64,000 bases of DNA from Gloeotrichia echinulata CP02. GTDB lineage: Bacteria > Cyanobacteriota > Cyanobacteriia > Cyanobacteriales > Nostocaceae. Where the stretch lies: assembly GCA_038087035.1 (NCBI GenBank), contig CP051187.1:6516001-6580000 (forward strand). The letters run 5' to 3'. The notes below the pieces were generated by a model, which was not told the origin of the DNA, did not search any database, and saw only the letters and a list, made by a program, of their open reading frames with translations. Shown one piece after another: positions 1 to 8,612 of this stretch (position 1 is the stretch's first letter; every line of letters starts with the position of its first letter). Both the position numbers and the translations under genes were made by a program.

Positions 1-879
1 CAGTTCAAGATTGGGTGGAATCTCATTCCCATTGCTAGGAAACTCCACCGTTGCACCCACCCAATAATCTCCATCTGTCACAGGTACAATATGCACATCA
101 TTACCCGTAATTGCCGGTTGAAACTCAGGATTTCCTAATGGATGTCCTAAGCGCACTTGTAAAGCTTGCCCCAAAACAGGACGGATATCAACCATTTCGT
201 TTAATTGCGCCGTTAATGGTGTCGAACCCAGTCCCGCAGCCACCACAACCCAATCTGCAGCAATTTTACCTTCTGTAGTTTCAACTAAATCACATCTTAT
301 TCCTTCTTCTTCCCCCCTCCTCGCAAGCGGTGTATTCGTTCCCAACACAGTCACGCCAAATTTGAAAATAACACCGTTACCCTGAGCAGCCTCAACCAAA
401 GCTAAAGTCAGGGCTGTAGGATCAAGTTGGCGGTCTTGGGGAGAATAGACAGCGCCAATAATTTTTTCATTATCTACCTGTGGACAGATGCGCTTAAGTT
501 TAGCAACGTCCCATACTTCCAATTGCCAGCCTTGAGAGTGACGAATAGCCAGCAAGTTTTCCCACTCTGCTAAATTATTCTCCTCTTCCAGACAAAGACT
601 GAGAATTCCCTGACGGTTAAAAGGGATTTTACGACCTGTTAAAGCTTCTAATTCCACAATCAAGGTTTCATAGCGTTGGATGCTAGTTTGTCGCATTTGC
701 CAAGCCTTACCCTTGATTTTTTGGCTAATCACGCCTACTAAAACGCCGAGTGCAGCACCTGTAGAAGCTTGTGCTGGTGGTTGAGGGTCAAAAACCATGA
801 TTTTCAGACCTTTAACTAAACTCAGTTCATAGGCGATCGCCGCCCCAACCACACCACAACCGATAATAACTACATTCAT
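1..879 (-). CDS. FAD-dependent oxidoreductase (glycine oxidase / D-amino acid oxidase-like), 3' end outside window
   Basis: Reading the minus strand from the ATG at 879 gives an open frame of 293 codons that leaves the window at base 1. The N-terminus MNVVIIGCGVVGAAIAYEL is a Rossmann dinucleotide-binding fold (GxGxxG) typical of the DAO family, which oxidises amine substrates with FAD and releases H2O2. A second family-typical stretch near residue 228 (KIAADWVVVAAGLGS) closes the FAD site. A long N-terminal region and 'PVTDGDYWVGAT' near the edge fit glycine oxidase/ThiO-like proteins, but no ThiG fusion can be judged because the end is missing. It lies 87 bp downstream of psbQ on the same strand. 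The substrate is not determined by the visible part. Confidence 0.8.
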   Translation of the reverse strand, partial: MNVVIIGCGVVGAAIAYELSLVKGLKIMVFDPQPPAQASTGAALGVLVGVISQKIKGKAWQMRQTSIQRYETLIVELEALTGRKIPFNRQGILSLCLEEENNLAEWENLLAIRHSQGWQLEVWDVAKLKRICPQVDNEKIIGAVYSPQDRQLDPTALTLALVEAAQGNGVIFKFGVTVLGTNTPLARRGEEEGIRCDLVETTEGKIAADWVVVAAGLGSTPLTAQLNEMVDIRPVLGQALQVRLGHPLGNPEFQPAITGNDVHIVPVTDGDYWVGATVEFPSNGNEIPPNLEL

Positions 880-966
880 AACTTTTTTTTGAGAGGAGGG
901 GATAGGGGGGGGAGGGAGAATTTTCCCTATCACCTTGTCCCCTTATCTCATTTTCCCCCCTAGCGC

Positions 967-1434
967 CTAACTTGCTTCTGATTGACTGCTTGTCTTGGGA
1001 AGCAATTCGAGGAATTTGTCAAGATCGGCGAAAGCAGCTTGGTAGTTACTCAAGGCTAGTTGAGAGTTAGCCTGGGTAGCACCTTGATCGATTTTCACCA
1101 AATGTTTGAGAAAATCTCGCGAAATCTCACGAGCTGCGGGTTGGTCTTTGGGTAGGAGATTGGGAGTGATATAAGAGATCGCCAGCTTGGCTTCTGTTAT
1201 GGGGCCATGTATAAAATTACCCACATTTATCCAATCTTTTGTTTCGATCAGCTGTTGAAGTTCTGGCGAGCGATCGCGCACAGCCTCAATTGGTGTAACG
1301 TATTCCTGAATTTTAGCCACTTGTTGTGCTGTGTAAGTTGGAGGTGCAACTGCGACACTAGCACCGCTACAACTAATGAGGAACGTTGCCAATAATACTA
1401 AAATCAAGGAAAAAACAGAGCGTTGACGCGCCAT
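967..1434 (-). CDS. psbQ: Photosystem II lipoprotein PsbQ (CyanoQ)
   Basis: 155 residues. The N-terminus is a lipoprotein signal: basic MARQR, hydrophobic segment, then lipobox LISC with the acylated cysteine near residue 22, as in CyanoQ, which is anchored on the lumenal side of thylakoids. The mature part is predicted mainly helical, with the four-helix-bundle character of PsbQ ('YVTPIEAVRDRSPELQQLI', 'DWINVGNFIHGP'). CyanoQ stabilises the oxygen-evolving side of PSII together with PsbO, PsbU and PsbV. Length is normal and the gene looks intact. It is followed by a minus-strand FAD oxidoreductase; nothing links the two functions. The 140 bp upstream contain no feature I can name. Confidence 0.9.
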   Translation of the reverse strand: MARQRSVFSLILVLLATFLISCSGASVAVAPPTYTAQQVAKIQEYVTPIEAVRDRSPELQQLIETKDWINVGNFIHGPITEAKLAISYITPNLLPKDQPAAREISRDFLKHLVKIDQGATQANSQLALSNYQAAFADLDKFLELLPKTSSQSEAS

Positions 1435-1576
1435 ACAGTCAAGTAATTGGTTTTTTGTTTGCCCACTAACAAGTGTAATTTTAGATCGATAGGGTAATTT
1501 ATCGTTCCTCCGTGGAAAGGATTTTACCGAAAAATTTCGTCTCCTGGCGTTCTCTTGTCCCTCAAGACCTCAGTCC

Positions 1577-2006
1577 GTAGGGTGCGTCAGTATCCGTTAC
1601 ATAAGACCTATTCATAACTACTCACAAATAGACAAATCTACTCATGTGTAGTTTGATGCTTACTTCCTGCTTCATTCTGGCAACGTCGGCGTTAACCAGT
1701 CCACAGGCTAACACGATCTAACTGATCGCTATATGTGTCGAAGTTACAGAATAACTTCTGTTTGAGGCGCTACTAACGACCCTCTGTCTAGGTCGCCTGC
1801 ACTTCGCCTATGGCACGTTTATCAAACGCCAGTCTATGCTGGAAGGTTTATCCTCTGACGGCACAGTTGTTAACCGTTAATTATTATTGATTATCCTACC
1901 ATCTTTTCGTGATACCTACTCAAAATTGACGAGCTTTGATGAGGCTTGAATAGCTTTTAGGTTACAGTTCTTAGCCCCAAGTTTTCTCGCTCCTGACGCA
2001 CCCTAC
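1577..2006. mobile_element. 430-bp MITE-like element with 14-bp terminal inverted repeats
   Basis: The segment starts with GTAGGGTGCGTCAG (1577-1590) and ends with the exact reverse complement CTGACGCACCCTAC (1993-2006). A 66-bp relative at 19943-20008 has the same left end and the same right 28 bp (ending TTTTCTCGCTCCTGACGCAC), so it looks like an internally deleted copy. The interior of the long copy has no intact gene. Around 1620-1870 the minus strand has short open stretches that could be the decayed 3' end of a transposase gene, but I cannot prove that. It fills most of the gap between psbQ and the next gene. Confidence 0.55.
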
Positions 2007-2181
2007 AAATTTTCAAACAGCACATTTTGGTAGCTTTTGGTCAAAATCATGTCACAAAAGCATAATTTATAGTTGCTAAACACAAATAATATTGATAACC
2101 TAAAACACTGATAATATAAACCTTGTGGCGATTAATAGCTCAGATTTTTCTTAAGCAGACGCAATCCAGGAGTATTGTTTC

Positions 2182-2619
2182 GTGAATGCAGCTGAACAAG
2201 CAACCAACCTTGAACTCGCCAGCAAGATTGCGACGGTAGTTAACTTATTCAAATTCGAGTTTCCTGATGCTAAATCGGATCTCAAACCTTGGAAAAACGA
2301 CCGAGAAACCAGGGAGTTAGTTGATCCCGACTCGATAGACATCGGCTTTCACTTTCCAGGAATCAGCAAATCCTGGCGCAGTCGCAGTATCTTGATTCAA
2401 ATTCGATTTTATCAAGATCCCGTCAACAACTTACGTCGCGCTATTGGCGTCGAGGTGGCTGGATTTGATCATCGCGGCGAAGCTTGGCGACTGTCTACGG
2501 TAGAAAACTGGAGTTTTGTCGGCAATTCTGTACCTTCTGATGAAGTTGGGGATAAGCTAAAACAGATTTGTCGCCATATTTTAGAGGTGTTCAATCAACA
2601 GAATGATGATAGGGAATAA
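2182..2619 (+). CDS. Conserved hypothetical protein (cyanobacterial)
   Basis: 145 residues, not recognised as a named domain. GTG start at 2182 is supported by AGGAG at 2168-2172, nine bases upstream. No signal peptide or membrane segment. The middle part (PDSIDIGFHFPGISKSWRSRS, ILIQIRFYQDP) alternates hydrophobic and polar residues like a beta-sheet protein, and the C-terminus is helical and acidic. Composition and codon use look like a normal resident gene. It is followed by a block of palindromic repeats and stands alone; no function is proposed. Confidence 0.7.
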   Translation: MNAAEQATNLELASKIATVVNLFKFEFPDAKSDLKPWKNDRETRELVDPDSIDIGFHFPGISKSWRSRSILIQIRFYQDPVNNLRRAIGVEVAGFDHRGEAWRLSTVENWSFVGNSVPSDEVGDKLKQICRHILEVFNQQNDDRE

Positions 2620-2669
2620 GTGTTTCTTCTATCATGGCACCTACTCTCCCGGCACATTAATAATCCTAG

Positions 2670-2728
2670 GGTGCGTGACGCCGCGATAAATATTGTACCC
2701 AGTCACAAGACTTGTGGCGTCACCCACC
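2670..2728. repeat. 59-bp palindromic element, copy 1
   Basis: GGTGCGTGACGCC at the left pairs with GGCGTCACCCACC at the right with one mismatch; the loop contains GCGATAAATATTGTAC. A second copy with the same loop lies at 19587-19645. Both are preceded by the same bases GGCACATTAATAAT, so the repeated unit extends a little to the left. Non-coding, MITE or REP type. Confidence 0.7.
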
Positions 2729-2750
2729 ATGCGAACGCAACGCTAGCGAT

Positions 2751-3105
2751 GACCGAGTTATCCGCGCCGAGCAAGCCCCTAAATTCTATTTATGGGGGCT
2801 AGGCGCGGGCGATTTCAAACTATTTGTTTAGCCAGATAAATTTTTAGATACCCCTAAATCCACACGATATGATACCAGCTGTAGGGGCACGGCATTGCCG
2901 TGCCCCTACGCGAAATCTACATGTGTCAGCGTTTTAGTGGTATTGTATAAGACTTTGAAATCGCGGGACTAGGCACGGGCGATTTCAATCGCCGTCCCCA
3001 TTCCTCAACAAGTACTGGCACTAATCCCTCGGGTTACAGCTTCATTTTTTATGTTATACCAAGTTGTTTGAGTTTAAAAAACAGTCCTTTTACCTTTGAT
3101 TTCGT
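2751..3105 (-). pseudogene. Decayed copy of a TnpB-linked small ORF and its flank, with a nested MITE
   Basis: The reverse complement of this stretch matches 49412-49650 nearly base for base over two blocks: a small-ORF block (2999-3105 against about 49412-49520) and a flank block (2751-2812 against about 49590-49650). At 49390-49515 the ORF is open for 41 codons; here the run of T residues is one shorter and the frame stops after 'KGKRTVF'. Between the two blocks this copy carries a roughly 148-bp MITE (2813-2960), where the other copy carries a different repeat. It is therefore a degenerate piece of the transposon-associated unit seen intact at 49 kb. Confidence 0.6.
2813..2960. mobile_element. 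MITE family A, copy 1
   Basis: Bounded by TTTCAAAC and GACTTTGAAA, with the palindrome half-site GTAGGGGCACGGCA in the middle and the flanks AATCCACACGATATGATACC on one side and ACATGTGTCAGCGTTTTAGT on the other. Further copies are at 7703-8005 (interrupted) and 19673-19832 (opposite orientation). In the other copies the ends extend to CTAGTCCCGCGATTTCAAA and its inverted repeat. No coding capacity. Confidence 0.75.
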
Positions 3106-3129
3106 CAGTCCCCTGCTATATTTATCCGA

Positions 3130-3381
3130 AACGGAGCTTTTAGCCTCGTGGACGGAGCTTTTAGCCTCGTGGACGGAGCTTTTAGCCTCGTGGACGGAGC
3201 TTTTAGCCTCGTGGACGGAGCTTTTAGCCTCGTGGACGGAGCTTTTAGCCTCGTGGACGGAGCTTTTAGCCTCGTGGACGGAGCTTTTAGCCTCGTGGAC
3301 GGAGCTTTTAGCCTCGTGGACGGAGCTTTTAGCCTCGTGAGCGGAGCTTTTAGCCTCGTGGACGGAGCTTTTAGCTTCATT
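3130..3381. repeat. 21-bp minisatellite, about 12 units
   Basis: The unit GACGGAGCTTTTAGCCTCGTG is repeated head to tail at 21-base steps from 3130; the last units (from 3340) carry substitutions and the array fades out at about 3381. Because 21 is a multiple of three and the unit has no stop in several frames, long open frames appear on both strands (LLASWTE, DGAFSLV and LKAPSTR repeats). I see no ribosome-binding site or conserved protein to support any of them. Confidence 0.9.
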
Positions 3382-3582
3382 AATCGAGTTACAAGTCTCG
3401 TAAGCGAAGTAATTTCCTTAACTAGAAGCCACATTTACAGCGATTTTCAGGTAAATGAACCACATTTTTATATCTCACGCAAAGGCGCAAAGGCGCAAAG
3501 GAAGAAAGAAATACAGATATCGAGGTGTGGTCTAAATACCTGAAAACTGCTGTATAACCACCATCAAACCAGAGGTAAATTT

Positions 3583-4299
3583 ATGTCGCAAAACACAAAA
3601 CTTCACCTAATTCACGATCGCAACTTACGCGGTCACGCTCAGATTGGTTGGCTCGATAGTTACCACACATTTTCCTTCGGTAGTTTTTACGATCCCAACC
3701 GCATGGGATTTCGCACCCTCCGAGTAATCAACGATGATCGCATTGCTCCTGGTGCTGGATTCCCTACCCACAGTCATCGCGATATGGAAATTCTTACCTA
3801 TGTGCTGTCAGGTGCGGTAGAGCATAAAGACAGCTTGGGTACAGGTTCGGTAATTCGTCCCGGTGACGCACAAATCATGAGTGCTGGTACTGGTATCAGC
3901 CACAGCGAATTTAATCCCTCACCCACGGAGCCACTCCATTTACTGCAAATTTGGATTCTTCCTGATGAACAAGGATTGACACCCAGGTATGAACAAAAAG
4001 CTTTTCCCGTAGAAGAAAAGCGTGGTAAACTCCGTTTAATTGCCGCTAAAGATGGGCGTGATGGCGCTGTGACAATTCACCAAGATGTTGATTTATATGC
4101 ATCTATTTTAGAAAGTGGTGATGTTGTCAATTATCATGTTAAACCTGGTCGTTATGCCTGGTTACAAATAGCTCAAGGTGTTGTCACCTTGAATGGTGAA
4201 GAACTCAGAGCAGGTGATGGCGTGCAAATCAGCGAGGAAGAACACCTGGAAATTAGCAGTGATATCGGCGCAGAAATCTTGCTATTTGATTTGGGTTGA
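3583..4299 (+). CDS. Pirin family protein (YhaK/YhhW-like bicupin)
   Basis: 238 residues, ATG start with AGAGG nine bases upstream. The N-terminal cupin has the pirin metal motif: His residues in 'FPTHSHRDMEILTYV' plus the following Glu/His in 'GISHSEFNPS', which bind one Fe(II). The region 'YHTFSFGSFYDPNRMGF' is the family signature. Bacterial relatives such as YhhW can cleave quercetin in vitro, but the physiological role in cyanobacteria is unknown; some pirins are stress-induced. Length matches the bacterial family (about 230 to 290). Single gene flanked by repeats, no partner visible. Confidence 0.9.
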   Translation: MSQNTKLHLIHDRNLRGHAQIGWLDSYHTFSFGSFYDPNRMGFRTLRVINDDRIAPGAGFPTHSHRDMEILTYVLSGAVEHKDSLGTGSVIRPGDAQIMSAGTGISHSEFNPSPTEPLHLLQIWILPDEQGLTPRYEQKAFPVEEKRGKLRLIAAKDGRDGAVTIHQDVDLYASILESGDVVNYHVKPGRYAWLQIAQGVVTLNGEELRAGDGVQISEEEHLEISSDIGAEILLFDLG

Positions 4300-4301
4300 T
4301 A

Positions 4302-4404
4302 TAGCGTTTCTCGCCCTAGTTAGGTACACTCGTAGGGGCACGGCATTGCCGTGCCCCTACACATCGCGATATGATATTGTACCGAATCTGAATGTGTTGC
4401 GCTA
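4302..4404. mobile_element. 103-bp MITE, copy 1 (TA target)
   Basis: Begins TAGCGTTTCTCGCCCTAG and ends TGTGTTGCGCTA, flanked on both sides by TA. The core is the palindrome half-site GTAGGGGCACGGCA. An equally long copy at 29607-29709, in the opposite orientation, interrupts a PIN-domain gene and is also flanked by TA, which defines both ends. It lies 2 bp after the pirin stop codon. Confidence 0.8.
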
Positions 4405-4680
4405 TATTGTACCAATTCAAAAAATATTTGCAACACATCGATAATCTGTAGGGGCGCAAGGCCTTGCGCCCCCAGCGCATGGTCTATTTCTGCAAATATT
4501 TGCAACACATCGATAATCTGTAGGGGCGCAAGGCCTTGCGCCCCTAGCGCATGGTCTATTTCTGTCGGTTCACCAAGCCAATTTTAGATTTTAGATTTTA
4601 GATTTTAGATTGTTTCGGTTCCTTGCAGGCCCCGCAGAATTTTAGATTTTAGATTTTAGATTTTAGATTTAATCCAAAAT
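4405..4680. repeat. Two 72-bp REP units followed by heptamer repeats
   Basis: Two direct copies of a 72-bp unit start at 4429 and 4501. Each contains TGCAACACATCGATAATCTG followed by a perfect palindrome whose half-site is GGGGCGCAAGG. From about 4581 to 4668 there are two blocks of the 7-bp repeat ATTTTAG. No gene. The remaining 200 bp to the next start codon are AT-rich and would hold the promoter of the CHAT gene; I see no clear -10/-35 pair. Confidence 0.8.
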
Positions 4681-4878
4681 CCAAAATCCAAACCTTGAAC
4701 ACCATCGCCAATTTGTTACTAAAATCGTAACCGCAATTTACCCTACTAAAAATACGTTATATAATCAAAGCGAAATATAAATAATATCTCTATTGACCTA
4801 TTGACAATTTCAAAAATACCTATTCACAGACAGCGCAGGCAGAAAGAACGGTATAAAAATTACTCATTGAGGTGAATA

Positions 4879-7629
4879 ATGGGGAGTGCAAAATCTCGCT
4901 CAATTGTTTGGTGCTGGCTACCGAATTTGACCCGTTACAGTTTAACAGTTTTGCTGAGTTTGGTAATGCTTGCTGAGTCTGTGGGTGCGACACCGAGAAA
5001 TACACAATTACAAATAGCGCAGCAGTCAGGGACGCCACAAGATGCAAATCGCGCTGCGGCTGAAAAATTGTCTCAAGAGGGGTTGGAACTTTTCAAACAA
5101 GGGACAGCAGAATCTCAGCGACAGGCGATTAAAAAATTGGAAGAAGCGCTGAAGCTGTGGCGACAAGTCGATGATAAAAAGTGGGAAGCCACCACTCTCA
5201 ACAATATTGGCTCTGTCTACTCCTCATTAGGAGAAAAGCAGCAGGCGCTGACATTCTACAATCAAGCCCTACCCATATTGCGTGCAGTGGGCAACAGGTC
5301 TGGGGAAGCCACCACTCTCAACAATATTGGCGCTGTCTACTCCGATTTAGGAGAAAAGCAGCAGGCGCTGACATACTACAATCAAGCCCTACCCATATTG
5401 CGTGCAGTGGGCGACAGGAGAATGGAAGCCACCACTCTCAACAATATTGGCTCTGTCTACAACTCATTAGGAGAAAAGCAGCAGGCGCTGACATTCTACA
5501 ATCAAGCCCTACCCATATCGCGTGCAGTGGGCAACAGGTCTGGGGAAGCCAACACTCTCAACAATATTGGCGCTGTCTACTCCGATTTAGGAGAAAAGCA
5601 GCAGGCGCTGACATTCTTAAATCTTGCCCTACCCATATTGCGTGCAGTGGGCGACAGGTCTGGGGAAGCCAACACTCTCAACAATATTGGCTTAGTCTAC
5701 GACTCATTAGGAGAAAAGCAGCAGGCGCTGACATACTACAATCAAGCCCTACCCTTAAGGCGTGCAGTGGGCGACAGGTCTGGGGAAGCCGGCACTCTCA
5801 ACAATATTGGCTTAGTCTACCACTCATTAGGAGAAAAGCAGCAGGCGCTGACATTCTTAAATCTTGCTCTACCCATATTGCGTGCAGTGGGTGACAGGTC
5901 TGGGGAAGCCACCACTGTCAGCAACATAGCTTTCCTAGAACGCAACAGAGGAAACCTACCCCAAGCCCTCACCCAAATTGAAGCTGCAATTAAAATCATT
6001 GAAGAATTACGCACCAAAATACTCAACCAAAATTTGCGTACTTCCTATTTCGCCACCGTCCAGGGTTACTATCAGTTCTACATCGATTTGTTGATGGAAC
6101 TGCACAAAAAAGACCCTTCAAAAGGATACGACGCCCTCGCTCTCAACGCCAGCGAACGCTCCCGCGCTAGGGGTTTAATAGAACTGTTAACCGAAGCACG
6201 GGCGGATATTCGTCAAGGCGTTGACCCAAAACTGTTAGCAGAAGAACGCCGTTTACTTTGGAAACTTGATGCTCTAGCAAAACGACTTCAAGAATTACCC
6301 AGTAATCAAGAAAACCAAAGACCCGCCCTACAAAAAGAAATTGCAACTCTGCTCAATCAACAAAAAGAACTACAAACAAAAATCCGCACCAGTAGCCCTA
6401 AATATGCTGCATTGCAATATCCCGAACCTTTAAAGTTACCCGAAATTCAACAGCAACTAGATAAAGATACCCTGTTATTGCAATATTCTCTAGGGGAGGA
6501 ACGCAGTTATCTTTGGGCTGTCACTCCCAATTCTTTTGATAGTTATGAACTCCCTGGACGGGAAAAAATAGAAAACTTGTCTAATGGTTTCCGCAAAATT
6601 TTAGCAGCGAAAATAGCCGCTAATCAATTCCCTGAATTCGCAACAGAACTGAGTCAACAGATTCTTGGACCTGTCGCCAACAAATTAGGGAAAAAACGCT
6701 TAGTAATTGTCGCCGATGGTGCTTTACAAAACATTCCTTTTGCAGCCTTGGCTGATTTAAATTCCCAACTCCCTTCTCCTAGCAAAAAGGTTAAGCCAGA
6801 GGTCAATTACCAACCCCTGTTAGTCAATCATGAAATCGTCAATCTCCCTTCCGCCTCAACTATAGCCATTCTCAGACAAGAAGCCAAAGGACGCAAAGTC
6901 CCACCCAAAGCCTTAGCCATCCTCGCTGACCCTGTATTCAGTGCTAAAGATCCACGAGTGACTGGTAAACCTGAAAATGAATTGGAACCAGAACTCGACC
7001 GACAAAATTCTGACTTAGCAAGGTCAGCCAAAAATCTCAACCGCGACGGTTGGAACCGACTAGATGGTACTCGCCAAGAAGCCGAGGCGATTCTCAAACT
7101 TGTATCGCCCAAAGATAGCCTCCAAGCCTTAAATTTTGATGCAAACTACGGCTGGATAACTAGCCCCCAACTGAGTCAATATCGAGTCATTCATTTTGCG
7201 ACCCACGGCTTTGCTGATGGCATCAACCCAGAATTATCAGGGATTGTACTATCGTTAGTCAATCAACAAGGACAGCCCATCAGAGGTTTTCTGCGGTTAA
7301 ACGATATCTTCAATCTAGATTTTCCCGCAGACTTAGTGGTTTTGAGTGCCTGTGAAACCGGAGTTGGTAAAAACGTCCAAGGGGAAGGATTGGTCGGCTT
7401 GACAAGGGGATTAATGTATGCAGGTTCTCAACGAGTCCTTGTCTCTTTATGGGATGTCAGCGATGAGGGGACATCATTATTGATGAGCGAATTTTATCAG
7501 CAAATGTTGAAGCAAGGCAAATCTCCCATTGCTGCCCTCAGAGCCGCACAGCTGAAATTATGGGAACAAAAAGATTGGCGCAGTCCATTGTATTGGGCTG
7601 CTTTCACCTTACAAGGCGAGTGGCGATGA
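4879..7629 (+). CDS. Secreted TPR-CHAT domain protein (caspase-like peptidase fold)
   Basis: 916 residues, ATG with GAGG eight bases upstream. Residues 1 to about 38 form a signal peptide (hydrophobic LTVLLSLVMLAESVGA), so the protein is exported. Residues about 103-345 are six TPR units of exactly 40 residues plus a degenerate seventh; the 120-bp units at the DNA level (starts 5185, 5305, 5425, 5545, 5665, 5785) are nearly identical. A coiled, charged middle part (about 345-540) links to a C-terminal CHAT domain. The His-Cys dyad is visible: His776 in 'HFATHGFADG' and Cys825 in 'LSACETG'. CHAT proteins are clan CD peptidases related to caspases and separase; the TPR part normally binds a partner or substrate. 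No partner gene is adjacent, so target and trigger are unknown. Confidence 0.93.
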   Translation: MGSAKSRSIVWCWLPNLTRYSLTVLLSLVMLAESVGATPRNTQLQIAQQSGTPQDANRAAAEKLSQEGLELFKQGTAESQRQAIKKLEEALKLWRQVDDKKWEATTLNNIGSVYSSLGEKQQALTFYNQALPILRAVGNRSGEATTLNNIGAVYSDLGEKQQALTYYNQALPILRAVGDRRMEATTLNNIGSVYNSLGEKQQALTFYNQALPISRAVGNRSGEANTLNNIGAVYSDLGEKQQALTFLNLALPILRAVGDRSGEANTLNNIGLVYDSLGEKQQALTYYNQALPLRRAVGDRSGEAGTLNNIGLVYHSLGEKQQALTFLNLALPILRAVGDRSGEATTVSNIAFLERNRGNLPQALTQIEAAIKIIEELRTKILNQNLRTSYFATVQGYYQFYIDLLMELHKKDPSKGYDALALNASERSRARGLIELLTEARADIRQGVDPKLLAEERRLLWKLDALAKRLQELPSNQENQRPALQKEIATLLNQQKELQTKIRTSSPKYAALQYPEPLKLPEIQQQLDKDTLLLQYSLGEERSYLWAVTPNSFDSYELPGREKIENLSNGFRKILAAKIAANQFPEFATELSQQILGPVANKLGKKRLVIVADGALQNIPFAALADLNSQLPSPSKKVKPEVNYQPLLVNHEIVNLPSASTIAILRQEAKGRKVPPKALAILADPVFSAKDPRVTGKPENELEPELDRQNSDLARSAKNLNRDGWNRLDGTRQEAEAILKLVSPKDSLQALNFDANYGWITSPQLSQYRVIHFATHGFADGINPELSGIVLSLVNQQGQPIRGFLRLNDIFNLDFPADLVVLSACETGVGKNVQGEGLVGLTRGLMYAGSQRVLVSLWDVSDEGTSLLMSEFYQQMLKQGKSPIAALRAAQLKLWEQKDWRSPLYWAAFTLQGEWR

Positions 7630-7635
7630 GCAGGG

Positions 7636-7697
7636 GGGGACACTTCGGCAAGCTCAGTGCATCGCTGGGGACACTTCGGCAAGCTCAGTGCATCGCT
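7636..7697. repeat. Two 31-bp direct repeats
   Basis: Two identical units starting GGGGACACTTCGGCAAGCTC at 7636 and 7667. Four copies with a 38-bp period occur at 62080-62231, and a fragment is near 50770. This is a dispersed cyanobacterial repeat of unknown origin. Confidence 0.85.
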
Positions 7698-7702
7698 GGG
7701 GA

Positions 7703-8005
7703 CTAGTCCCGCGATTTCAAACTATTTGTTTAGCCGGATAAATTTTTAGATACCCCTAAATCCACACGATATGATACCAGCTGTAGGGGCACGGCAATGC
7801 CCATAGGTGTCAACTTAAGCTAAAAACCTTGGGCAGTCTCGTTTCCAGCCTCCGGCTGGAAATGCCTATCATGAGGCTCTGCCTCAACTCAATCCACACG
7901 ATATGATACCAGCTGTAGGGGCACGGCATTGCCGTGCCCCCACTCGCTCCTACATGTGTCAGCGTTTTAGTGGTATTGTATAAGACTTTGAAATCGCGGG
8001 ACTAG
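7703..8005. mobile_element. MITE family A, copy 2, with an insertion and internal duplication
   Basis: Ends are CTAGTCCCGCGATTTCAAA and its inverted repeat, a 19-bp terminal repeat. The core palindrome is interrupted at about 7796 by roughly 95 bp (containing TTTCCAGCCTCCGGCTGGAA), after which the 36 bp from AATCCACACGATATGATACC into the core are repeated. This looks like insertion with a long target duplication or a recombination between two copies. Between 8005 and 8183 there is a further palindrome (8068-8092) and ATTACTC heptamers. Confidence 0.7.
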
Positions 8006-8183
8006 GGACTAGGGACTGGGGACTAATACCATTTTACCAAAACTCTCATACATATAGAAGCCAGTAGGGCACGGCATTGCCGTGCCCCTACCAAGGTATT
8101 TGTATCATATTTAAACTAAAACCGTATAAGTCATCACTCATTACTCATTCCTCATTACTCATTACTCATTACTCATTACTCAT

Positions 8184-8612
8184 TCACTCAGGTATGACTG
8201 GACTCAATGGGCTTAAAGGGGTTGTAAACACAAAATAGACAACCCCAGCACCCAGAATCATGATCGCCATACTAAAGAGGATCACCCAACGGTCTGATGG
8301 TTCATAGGTATCTTCCTCAATATCACGACGCACGGCGAAATAGTGCGTCGTTGACAACCACACCGTGATCAAACCGACCAGAGAGAAGACTAAACCCAAC
8401 TTCCAGCCGTTACCAGGATGGGTTAATAGGGGTACTTGAAATGCACGCAGACGGACGATGAGGACACCAAAACCCAAAAGGGCGATCGCTATTCGCATCC
8501 AGGCCAGGTAGGTGCGTTCATTCGCCAAATGATCCCGCACTCGCGACGGATTCAGTCGTGCTAGCTTTTTTTGGTCTTCTGTTTGTGCTGTGGGTTTAAA
8601 CTTTAACTGCAT
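8184..8612 (-). CDS. DUF202 (YidH-type) inner membrane protein
   Basis: 142 residues from the ATG at 8612, chosen because AAGGG lies nine bases upstream and the DUF202 homology starts there; an upstream ATG at 8741 would add 43 residues without family similarity. The DUF202 signature 'DHLANERTYLAWMRIAIALLGFG' is followed by three predicted membrane helices. The family is small, membrane-bound and functionally uncharacterised. The divergent neighbour is a LysR regulator (start at 8973), so the shared 360-bp gap is a plausible control region. Confidence 0.8.
   Translation of the reverse strand: MQLKFKPTAQTEDQKKLARLNPSRVRDHLANERTYLAWMRIAIALLGFGVLIVRLRAFQVPLLTHPGNGWKLGLVFSLVGLITVWLSTTHYFAVRRDIEEDTYEPSDRWVILFSMAIMILGAGVVYFVFTTPLSPLSPVIPE

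Noticed and set aside
1615..1870. Remnant of a TnpB C-terminus inside the 430-bp element
   Set aside because: Only short, shifted open pieces; similarity too weak to claim by eye.
3068..3543. Long open frames over the 21-bp minisatellite on both strands (repeats of LLASWTE, DGAFSLV, LKAPSTR)
   Set aside because: They are produced by a stop-free 21-bp unit; no ribosome-binding site, no family, and three frames are open at once.
5181..5894. 237-codon open frame inside the TPR region
   Set aside because: Shifted-frame shadow of the 120-bp TPR units in the CHAT gene.
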